In this document: positions 1 through 6,646 of the stretch, in pieces
Numbering within the stretch: the first letter of the stretch is position 1
Layout of the letters: every line of letters begins with the position of its first letter
Assembly: GCA_013138735.1 (NCBI GenBank)
Contig: WTCE01000022.1
Span: 1-42,058 of the forward strand
Direction of reading: 5' to 3'
DNA length: 42,058 bases
Origin: Crocinitomix sp.
Lineage (GTDB): Bacteria > Bacteroidota > Bacteroidia > Flavobacteriales_D > Crocinitomicaceae
Made by a program: the position numbers and the translations under genes
The notes under the pieces: generated by a model
Told to the model about the DNA's origin: nothing
Seen by the model: the letters and a program-made list of their open reading frames with translations, nothing else
Database searches by the model: none

Positions 1-25
1 TCCCGACAGCTCTGTTCTGTTGGGA
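1..25. terminator. Hairpin at the window edge, possible end of an upstream gene
   Basis: A 9-bp stem (TCCCGACAG against CTGTTGGGA, one G-T wobble) closes a 7-base loop. No T-run follows on the plus strand and the other side is cut off by the window edge, so it may be a terminator of a gene outside the window or simply an inverted repeat. Confidence 0.3.
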
Positions 26-151
26 AATCTGTCACAAATTCAAGTATAGTCATTCCTTTTTTTCTATAAATGAACAAACTCAATACGTAATCTATTTACG
101 TTCTGGTATAATTGCGACGAATCAATACCAAAACTTAATTCATACCCAACT

Positions 152-253
152 ATGAAAATAATTTCATCCATCCAACCCACACTTCTCCCTTTATCTGCTG
201 CCCAGCGAACAGATGAAAAAATTACTGATCCCCATATTGAAATTAAGCGGTAA
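152..253 (+). CDS. Possible 33-aa small ORF just upstream of the sensor kinase
   Basis: An ATG-initiated reading frame of 33 codons ends 29 bp before the kinase start. The product would begin MKIISSIQPTLLPLSAAQ and end in a charged tail, IEIKR. It has no recognisable domain and no Gly-Gly motif like the peptides downstream of the kinase. A sequence near 110 (TATAATTG, one mismatch from TAnnTTTG) could be a promoter -7 box. In AT-rich DNA an ORF this short can arise by chance, so this is only a candidate leader or signal peptide. Conservation of the frame in relatives would decide it. Confidence 0.25.
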   Translation: MKIISSIQPTLLPLSAAQRTDEKITDPHIEIKR

Positions 254-282
254 AAAAACGAATATTAAGTAAACGTTTAAAA

Positions 283-2244
283 ATGAATTATTCAAGAATC
301 AAATCAGGAATTACGACCCTGCTATTTGTCTTTGTTTCTATAGCGACAAATGCACAAAACCCTGATCTTATTGAGCATATAGATAACTACAGTTTAAACT
401 TAGAAAGAAAAGTGGACAGTTTGAAAGGCTTGTCTTTCACTGATCAATTTGATGAAATTAAAAACATTCGCAGTATCATTCATTTTTACAGAGATTTGAA
501 TATTGACAGTGCTCTAGTTTATAGTAACAAGGAGCTTGAAATTGCAGGGCAAATGGAAGACTTTGATGAACTAGCTAAGGCCAGAATTACTTCGTCCGAC
601 CTCTTAAACCAGTTAGGAAAATTTGAACTTGCTAAAAATATACTTTATTATAACCTCAGGGCAAAGGATAAAATTAATGATACTATTATAGCAAGAACGC
701 GATCTGGACTAAGTAATATTCTTATAAATACTGAAGAGTATGATAAATCAATTGTAGAAGGTCTTGCTGCCGCTGAAACCTTTGAGGAGTTAAAGGATAG
801 TAATAATGCGGGCTTTTCATACATTTCAGTTGCAGAAGTGTACTCATTAGCATTAGACAATGAAAAAGAAGGTATAAGATACATCAAGAAGGCCATTATT
901 TTTTTAAATGCTAAAAGTGCTACAAAGGAATACTTAATAGCCGCCCTTATAACTTATGGCGATCTATGCGTCATACAAAATGACTATGAAAATGCACTAA
1001 ACATTTATTTGGAAGCAAAACAAATAGCAGTTAATAATAATGAATACTGGTACTTTCCGGATATCATGTCAAAATTAGGCAAAGTTTATTATTTTAGAAA
1101 AGAGCATGAAAAATCCATTTCCTACCTTGAGAAAGCAGTTAATAGAATGGAAAGTAATGTAATTAGTCAGGCAGCTAAATACGAATACTTGGGCTTAAAT
1201 TACAGAGATTTGAATCAACCGAAAAAGGCAATTTCATATTTCAATTTATGCTTAGAGTATGAGGAAAGTCCAAGACAATTGAATTATTATAGAGAATATT
1301 TAGTAGAATGTTATCTGCAAATTTCTGATTACCAAACGGCCTTCAATATTCAAAAAGAAATATCCGCATATAAAGACGTTATTAATGGCTCTAAACAAAA
1401 AGAAAAAGTAACAGAAATTATTGAAAAATATGGGAACGAGAAAAAACAACAAGAAATTAAAACTTTAAACGCCGAAACTGAGCTACAAGAAAACCAAATT
1501 AAACAACAAAAGGTTATTCTTTACGGAATAATTGGCTTCTTTTTATTATTAATAGTGTTCGGAATTATTTGGTTGCGAACGCGAACGAAGTTAAAAGAAA
1601 CCAATAAAAATTTAGAAACCGCACAATTGCAACAACGGTTTCTACGAACCCAATTAAATCCGCATTTTTTCTTTCACGCCTTAACCTCTATTGAAAGTTA
1701 TATCTATAGCAGTGACAAAAACCAAGCGGCTTCATTCCTACGTAATTTTAGTAAACTAATGCGTAATATTTTGGAGTTTTCAGATGTAAATTTTATTACG
1801 TTACAACAAGATATTGATTTTATTAAAAAGTATATTGAATTGCAAGGACTCAGTCATGATTTTAAGTTCAAATCAAATATTAACGTTTCAGAGGAACTTA
1901 ATCTATCTGACATTTATCTACCGCCAATGTTAATTCAACCCGCAATAGAAAATGCAATATTGCACGGCGCACTCGGAACAGAAAATGGCATAGTATCAAT
2001 TGATTATACACAAAACAAGGACCAACTTGAAATTAGAATTAGCGATAACGGGAAAACTAAGCCCCAAACATCTTTTGCCGCCAGTAAGCTAAACCGCTCC
2101 ATGAGCACGGATATTACCCTTAAACGAATAAATAATATTCGACAAGTGCATGGAGTTGAGATCATTTATAAAACTTATCAGCCAAACGAAAACGGATCAG
2201 CTGTGATCTTTAGTTTTCCAATCCATTTTAAGCCCAAGTCATAA
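283..2244 (+). CDS. Membrane sensor histidine kinase, TPR sensor plus LytS-type kinase domain
   Basis: The 653-aa protein has an N-terminal signal peptide (about residues 1-24, ending TNAQ), a helical region with TPR-like repeats from about 40 to 380, a coiled-coil stretch (385-408), one transmembrane segment (411-432) and a LytS-type kinase core. The phospho-acceptor is His461 in QLNPHFFFHAL; the ATP-binding N-box has Asn557 in QPAIENAILHG, and Asp588 lies in the SDNGK motif. The TPR part therefore lies in the periplasm as the sensor, with the kinase in the cytoplasm. Such kinases normally phosphorylate a LytTR response regulator, but none is adjacent; the next genes are three Gly-Gly peptides and two secreted PKD proteins, all on the same strand. 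The family call is firm. A role in sensing the neighbouring peptides is inference. Confidence 0.9.
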   Translation: MNYSRIKSGITTLLFVFVSIATNAQNPDLIEHIDNYSLNLERKVDSLKGLSFTDQFDEIKNIRSIIHFYRDLNIDSALVYSNKELEIAGQMEDFDELAKARITSSDLLNQLGKFELAKNILYYNLRAKDKINDTIIARTRSGLSNILINTEEYDKSIVEGLAAAETFEELKDSNNAGFSYISVAEVYSLALDNEKEGIRYIKKAIIFLNAKSATKEYLIAALITYGDLCVIQNDYENALNIYLEAKQIAVNNNEYWYFPDIMSKLGKVYYFRKEHEKSISYLEKAVNRMESNVISQAAKYEYLGLNYRDLNQPKKAISYFNLCLEYEESPRQLNYYREYLVECYLQISDYQTAFNIQKEISAYKDVINGSKQKEKVTEIIEKYGNEKKQQEIKTLNAETELQENQIKQQKVILYGIIGFFLLLIVFGIIWLRTRTKLKETNKNLETAQLQQRFLRTQLNPHFFFHALTSIESYIYSSDKNQAASFLRNFSKLMRNILEFSDVNFITLQQDIDFIKKYIELQGLSHDFKFKSNINVSEELNLSDIYLPPMLIQPAIENAILHGALGTENGIVSIDYTQNKDQLEIRISDNGKTKPQTSFAASKLNRSMSTDITLKRINNIRQVHGVEIIYKTYQPNENGSAVIFSFPIHFKPKS

Positions 2245-2577
2245 GTAGACACCATACATTTCTTTTTAGGGAAATCTCCTTTTTTTGCCTGCACCAAATA
2301 TTAACTCTCCTCAATGGATGTTGTTTTTTCCACACGAAACAACCACTTATCCTCATGGCGTAAAATCACCATTTTTTTCGAAGTAGATTTGGTTTAATAG
2401 AAGTTAAACATTAATCCAAATTACAAGCAATTTTATCGAATCTATTTCAGCGAAGAATTAGACAGAACAATACCCTTAACTCACAAATTGCACTAAAAAT
2501 TTGCACAGTCTTAACTGTTTAATTTCTGAAATATGTCACTGCTAAAACGGTAGATACGAAATTATTTAAGAACTAAA
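2245..2577. other. 333-bp gap between kinase and peptide genes
   Basis: No credible gene is seen. A weak inverted repeat followed by seven Ts (near 2269-2287) could end kinase transcription. The A/T-rich stretch before 2578 should hold the peptide promoter, but no clear TAnnTTTG box was found. The gap suggests that the peptide genes are transcribed separately from the kinase. Confidence 0.4.
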
Positions 2578-2715
2578 ATGAGGCTTATGAACGCAAAAAA
2601 GAAGGAAAAAAGTATTCAAAAAATGAATATTAAACCTATAAGCATGAAACAACTGCACATGATCAAAGGTGGTAGCCGAAATGCTATTGTTGAGGAAACG
2701 GCAGAAGGTATTTAA
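2578..2715 (+). CDS. Gly-Gly leader small peptide 1 (45 aa)
   Basis: The 45-aa product has a Lys-rich leader ending ISMKQLHMIKGG (GG at 31-32) and a 13-residue tail, SRNAIVEETAEGI. It is the first of three tandem homologues. A double-glycine motif after a hydrophobic helix resembles bacteriocin-type leaders cleaved by the peptidase domain of ABC exporters, and Bacteroidota natural-product precursor families have similar leaders. The tail has no Cys and one Ser and one Thr, so a standard lanthipeptide or sactipeptide is unlikely. Several in-frame ATGs exist (codons 1, 4, 16, 23). Codon 1 was chosen because it gives a leader at least as long as the paralogues; codon 4 is equally possible. No exporter or modification enzyme is adjacent. 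Confidence 0.7.
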   Translation: MRLMNAKKKEKSIQKMNIKPISMKQLHMIKGGSRNAIVEETAEGI

Positions 2716-2747
2716 CCCAAAATAATAATCACTTAAAAACAATTAAA

Positions 2748-2858
2748 ATGAAAAAGAGTATCAAAAAATTTAAAGCTGAAAAAATTTCAATTAAGAAATT
2801 AAACCTGCTGATTGGTGGCAGAAACACTATAGTTATTGAAGACGCCGAAGGTATTTAA
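2748..2858 (+). CDS. Gly-Gly leader small peptide 2 (36 aa)
   Basis: This is the second tandem copy: leader MKKSIKKFKAEKISIKKLN followed by LLIGG (GG at 23-24) and the 12-residue tail RNTIVIEDAEGI. It starts 32 bp after the stop of copy 1. The spacer (CCCAA, then ATCACTTAAAAACAA and TTAAA just before the ATG) recurs nearly unchanged before copy 3, so gene and spacer were duplicated together. The leader is closest to copy 3. The predicted mature tail is acidic and Cys-free. Homology to copies 1 and 3 makes it a real gene despite its size. Confidence 0.75.
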   Translation: MKKSIKKFKAEKISIKKLNLLIGGRNTIVIEDAEGI

Positions 2859-2890
2859 CCCAAGTCATTATCACTTAAAAACAAATTAAA

Positions 2891-3004
2891 ATGAAAAAGT
2901 GTATTGAAAAATTTAAGACCAAGAAAATTTCAATTAAGCAATTAAACCTGCTTAAAGGTGGTCGAAATAATGCGATTGTTGAAGAGGATGCCGAGGGATT
3001 TTAG
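2891..3004 (+). CDS. Gly-Gly leader small peptide 3 (37 aa)
   Basis: The third copy has the leader MKKCIEKFKTKKISIKQLN followed by LLKGG (GG at 23-24) and the 13-residue tail RNNAIVEEDAEGF. The tail contains no Cys, Ser, Thr or Lys, which argues against lanthionine, thioether or microviridin-type side-chain crosslinks. The consensus tail of the three copies is R-N-x-(A)-I-V-x-E-x-A-E-G-(I/F). The gene is 77 bp upstream of the first PKD protein, on the same strand. Plausible products are a secreted signal or a short secreted effector; neither is shown by the sequence. Confidence 0.75.
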   Translation: MKKCIEKFKTKKISIKQLNLLKGGRNNAIVEEDAEGF

Positions 3005-3032
3005 TCCCTTACGCTAGAAATAAGACCGGAGC

Positions 3033-3081
3033 TTGCCAAAAATCCGTTAAAAGAGTAGGCGTTTAATCTAATACAAAATTT
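3033..3081 (+). promoter_or_regulatory. Conserved 49-bp upstream block of the first PKD gene
   Basis: From TTGCC to the start codon this block aligns without gaps to the block before the paralogous gene at 5175, including GCGTTTAAT and AATACAAAA. It probably contains the promoter and translation start region, though no exact TAnnTTTG box is present. Confidence 0.5.
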
Positions 3082-5016
3082 ATGAAAAAGAGAGATCATG
3101 AGGCCTACATTGAATCTGATGTTAGAAACCCAAAATTTATGCAATTAAAAAGCATGGTTATCCTGTTTTTGCTGACACTTTTTGGCACCAGTACACTTGC
3201 ACAGCCAAATTGCCCAGCAATGGGATGGGAAAATGAACCTATTCAAGATCCTGATGGCTGTTGTATATTATTTGATATGTTGCCCAGTACACTTGATTTT
3301 CCATGGGCATATTGGTTCGTAGTTGCGGATGGAGCAACCTATAACAGTAGTACTTACCCTACTGGCGAATTTCCTATTTGTTTTGATGATGCAGGAATGG
3401 AAAATGTCGTTGTAACCTATGTTGATGCTTTCGGCATAACGTTATGCGAAAACGATTGGACAGTTTTTGTTGAAACAGGTTGCGCGGTGCCATGTGAAGA
3501 CTGTGTTGATTTTGTCGGAATTGAAATCACTACTGCAGATGAGTGCACATATGATTTTGAAATGAGCTATACAGTTGATCTAAGTTGCGGTGAAGTCATG
3601 ATCACTTCACTATTATGGGATTTTGGTGATGGAACCTTTGATACTGAAAGTTCACCTAGTCACACCTTCCCAGATTATGACGCGTATACAGTTACAGCAA
3701 CAATTGTATATACTGTCGACGGAGAACCTTGTTCTCAAGAGCAAACCGTAACCGCATGGGCATGGGGTTGCGGCGGTGATGGTGACGGATTCGAATGCGC
3801 CCCCTTTGAGTTTATCTCAAGTACTGATACTGAAATGACAATGGGATTACCAACAGCTGAGACTTGCGTGGACCCAACTTATCAAATTAATATTACTGAA
3901 TTTGGTAGTGGAGACCCTTTAGCGCCTGCTACTTTTACCACTACTGAGGTTTCACCAGATGTTTGGGAGGCAACTATAACGGGATTAGATCCATGCACAG
4001 CATACGAAGTTCAAGCTGTACTTCTTTGTGATGGCTTAGTGTTAGGCTCCTGTTCAAAAGATGTGCCTTGGGAAACTAATTGCCCTGCGCCATGCACGGG
4101 TTGTTTGATTGTTGATGAGATAGCTATTATTAGTTTTGACGGCTGTGAATATCGTTTAGAGGCCGTTTACGAAGAAACAGATGCCTGTGGAGTTATAGAT
4201 GTCACCTCCGTTTATTGGGATTTTGGAGATGGAAATACGGATGATGATGCTGTTGTTGATGTATCATTTTTATGTGAAGGAATGAAAACTGTTACGGCAA
4301 CCATTTATTACACCTCTTCTCTTCACCCTGATATTGCATGTGTTGTAGAAATTACTGAGGATATTGATGTAATTGGTTGTGATGGCGAATGCCCACCTCC
4401 TTGCGAAGTAATAAACTCACCACCGATTTGTGAAGATTGTCTTGTTTCAGACGGAATTTCACTTGCAACAGCCCCAAGTGGGTGCGTATACCAGTTTATA
4501 ATGGATTATGCAACTAATGAAGCTGAATGTGGTACAATTGGTATTATTTCTATCGAATGGGATTTTGGTGATGGAACAACAGGCACTGGTCCTATTGGAA
4601 ATCACACTTATGCTGGAGACGGCACTTATACCGTAACTGGAGTGATCACTTACCTTTCTTCAGCTTTAGGCATAGAATGCACACATAGTGCATGCCTAGA
4701 AGTTCATGTAACAGGTTGCGGCGGTCATGCTCCCAAAATGGCTGAAGGACCTGGAAGTGGAATTACTGCTACTACAGTTCCAAACCCAGCAGACGAAATG
4801 GTAACTATTACGGTACTTGACCCAAATAATTCTTCAGGTGTGGATCAGCTTGAATTGGTCATTTTCGATATCAATGGTCGCGAAGTATACCGTGGAAATA
4901 CAACACTTGGATCGCAAAAAATGATAAATGTAAGTCACTTTGAAAGTGGCCTTTATATCTATGAAGTTCGAGATGGTGAAACTGTAATCTTGAAAGAGAA
5001 GTTATTGATTAAATAA
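3082..5016 (+). CDS. Secreted Cys-rich PKD-domain protein with T9SS type A sorting domain
   Basis: The 644-aa protein has an unusual charged N-terminal extension (residues 1-19) before a signal peptide that starts at Met20 and ends near LAQ (39-41). A Cys-rich domain shared with the next gene spans about 41-145. PKD-type modules carry WDFGDG at about 179-184, 379-384 and 493-498, with a fibronectin-III-like segment at 236-330 between the first two. The C-terminus (about 563-644, starting TTVPNPA and ending ILKEKLLIK) is a type A sorting domain, so the protein should be exported by T9SS and attached to or released from the cell surface. Many Cys pairs (CEDC, CTGC) suggest disulfides. The start at 3082 is preferred over Met20 because extension and upstream region are conserved in the paralogue. 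PKD modules usually mediate binding; no catalytic motif is seen. Confidence 0.88.
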   Translation: MKKRDHEAYIESDVRNPKFMQLKSMVILFLLTLFGTSTLAQPNCPAMGWENEPIQDPDGCCILFDMLPSTLDFPWAYWFVVADGATYNSSTYPTGEFPICFDDAGMENVVVTYVDAFGITLCENDWTVFVETGCAVPCEDCVDFVGIEITTADECTYDFEMSYTVDLSCGEVMITSLLWDFGDGTFDTESSPSHTFPDYDAYTVTATIVYTVDGEPCSQEQTVTAWAWGCGGDGDGFECAPFEFISSTDTEMTMGLPTAETCVDPTYQINITEFGSGDPLAPATFTTTEVSPDVWEATITGLDPCTAYEVQAVLLCDGLVLGSCSKDVPWETNCPAPCTGCLIVDEIAIISFDGCEYRLEAVYEETDACGVIDVTSVYWDFGDGNTDDDAVVDVSFLCEGMKTVTATIYYTSSLHPDIACVVEITEDIDVIGCDGECPPPCEVINSPPICEDCLVSDGISLATAPSGCVYQFIMDYATNEAECGTIGIISIEWDFGDGTTGTGPIGNHTYAGDGTYTVTGVITYLSSALGIECTHSACLEVHVTGCGGHAPKMAEGPGSGITATTVPNPADEMVTITVLDPNNSSGVDQLELVIFDINGREVYRGNTTLGSQKMINVSHFESGLYIYEVRDGETVILKEKLLIK

Positions 5017-5049
5017 GCATTTTATCAAATACAGAGCAAATCGTGAATT

Positions 5050-5087
5050 GAACCACTGCGTAATTTTGCGTGGTGGTTCTTTTTTTT
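5050..5087 (+). terminator. Intrinsic terminator after the first PKD gene
   Basis: GAACCAC pairs with GTGGTTC around an inner stem with wobble pairs, followed by eight Ts. The hairpin is nearly identical to the one after the paralogue at 6557. Confidence 0.85.
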
Positions 5088-5125
5088 AAAAGTATTGCCT
5101 ATTACATAATGATAGCAAGAAGAAC

Positions 5126-5174
5126 TTGCCAAAAACCCACTAAAAAAGTAAGCGTTTAATTTAATACAAAACTT
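5126..5174 (+). promoter_or_regulatory. Conserved 49-bp upstream block of the second PKD gene
   Basis: This is the partner of the 3033-3081 block, alignable without gaps. The second PKD gene lies behind a terminator, so it needs its own promoter, which this block probably supplies. Confidence 0.5.
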
Positions 5175-6524
5175 ATGAAAAAGAGAAAAAATGAATCCAC
5201 CTATCCAATGATTAGGAGGCCAAAGTTTATGCAATTCAAAAGTATGATTTTCATGTTCTTACTGACACTTTGCGGAACCAGTGCACTTGCACAGCCAAAT
5301 TGCCCAGGAATGGGATGGGAAAATGAACCTATACAGGATCCAGATGGCTGCTGCATTTTGTTTGACATGTTACCAAGCACACTTGATTTTACATGGGCAT
5401 ATTGGTTCGTAGTTGCAGATGGTGAAACCTATAATAGCGCTACCTACCCAGATGGCAATTTTGAGGTTTGCTATGATGACCCTGGGATGGAAAATGTCGT
5501 TGTAACTTATGTTGATGGTTTGGGTGTCACGTTATGCGAAAATGACTGGACTGTTTTTGTTGAAAAAGGTTGTGAAACAACTTGCGAAGATTGCATCAAT
5601 TTTGAAGGCATTGACATTCTTGCATCCGTTGGCTGTGAGTACACTTTTGAAGCAGATTTTGAATTTACAGATGCTTGTGGCGATATTACCCTAAACTTTA
5701 TTTATTGGGATTTTGGTTTCAATGGTCCAGATGGGACTGAGTATGGTGAAACAGCAGTTTTTGATGCAGCCTTTTTGTGCGCGGGAACATATCGTGTTAT
5801 AGCATATATTTCATTCACTACTGAATCAGGTGAAGTATGTATTGATTCAACTTCAATTTTAGTAGAAGTTGCCGACTGTGATGATTTATGCTCCTCCTGT
5901 TATTTAACTGAATGTGTTGATGCATCTCCTTTTGTAGTTGGGTGGACCGGCGGTGATGATTGTAAACCCACTTTTTGGTTTCATTATTCAGTAAACGAAG
6001 AATGTAAAGACATTGATCCTGCAAGCATATCATTCGACTGGGATTTTGGTTACCCAAGTGGAACTGACACATCCCCAACAGGCACTATTACGCATGAATT
6101 CCCATGTAATGACATATATCTTGTAACTCTAACTTTTAATTACAGGTTTATGGGCGAAATTGAAGATAGATCATGTACCATGACAATTGAATGGGAAACT
6201 ACAACCTGTGACAAAGGATGTCGTGATAAAATGAGGGAAAAGACTGTAAGCGATTTTACAAATAGTCCCTTAGCCGCCACAACTGTGCCAAATCCAGCAA
6301 ACGATATCGTCAACATAATGGTTCTTGACCCTACTAATTCTTCAGATATAAGTCAATTGGTTTTGGTTGTTTTTGATATCAACGGTAAAGAAGTTTTTCG
6401 TGACAATATGAGTCTCGGATCGCAAAAAATGATAGATGTAAGTTCATTTGAAAGTGGCCTTTATATTTATGAAATTAGAGACGGTCAAACTGTAATACTG
6501 AAAGAAAAATTATTGATTAAATAA
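5175..6524 (+). CDS. Secreted Cys-rich PKD-like protein, paralogue of the preceding gene
   Basis: The 449-aa protein shares with its upstream neighbour the charged N-terminal extension (MKKRKNESTYPMIRRPKF), the signal peptide (ending LAQ at 38-40) and an almost identical Cys-rich domain (about 41-140). It has only two PKD-like modules, and both have lost the canonical WDFGDG motif: they read WDFGFNG and WDFGYPS. The last 80 residues form a type A T9SS sorting domain very similar to the neighbour's. The fibronectin-like module and one PKD module of the longer paralogue are absent. Conserved ends with diverged middles suggest tandem duplication followed by loss or exchange of the central modules. 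Surface or secreted location is well supported; ligand unknown. Confidence 0.87.
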   Translation: MKKRKNESTYPMIRRPKFMQFKSMIFMFLLTLCGTSALAQPNCPGMGWENEPIQDPDGCCILFDMLPSTLDFTWAYWFVVADGETYNSATYPDGNFEVCYDDPGMENVVVTYVDGLGVTLCENDWTVFVEKGCETTCEDCINFEGIDILASVGCEYTFEADFEFTDACGDITLNFIYWDFGFNGPDGTEYGETAVFDAAFLCAGTYRVIAYISFTTESGEVCIDSTSILVEVADCDDLCSSCYLTECVDASPFVVGWTGGDDCKPTFWFHYSVNEECKDIDPASISFDWDFGYPSGTDTSPTGTITHEFPCNDIYLVTLTFNYRFMGEIEDRSCTMTIEWETTTCDKGCRDKMREKTVSDFTNSPLAATTVPNPANDIVNIMVLDPTNSSDISQLVLVVFDINGKEVFRDNMSLGSQKMIDVSSFESGLYIYEIRDGQTVILKEKLLIK

Positions 6525-6556
6525 GCATTAACCCGAAGCTGATCAAATCATGAATT

Positions 6557-6592
6557 GAACCACTGCGTAATTTTGCGCGGTGGTTTTTTTTC
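6557..6592 (+). terminator. Intrinsic terminator after the second PKD gene
   Basis: The same hairpin as at 5050 (arms GAACCAC and GTGGTT, the right arm running into Ts) is followed by a T-rich stretch. It separates the plus-strand cluster from the convergent minus-strand gene ending at 6647. Confidence 0.8.
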
Positions 6593-6646
6593 TCTAGAAA
6601 TGAATATTGAATTAGAATGACTGTTATTCAAACTGATTGCAAGACC

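Noticed and set aside
2578-3004. Class I lanthipeptide or graspetide precursor cluster
   Set aside because: The predicted mature tails lack Cys, copy 3 also lacks Ser, Thr and Lys, and no dehydratase, cyclase or ATP-grasp enzyme gene is adjacent. Only the leader resembles such precursors.
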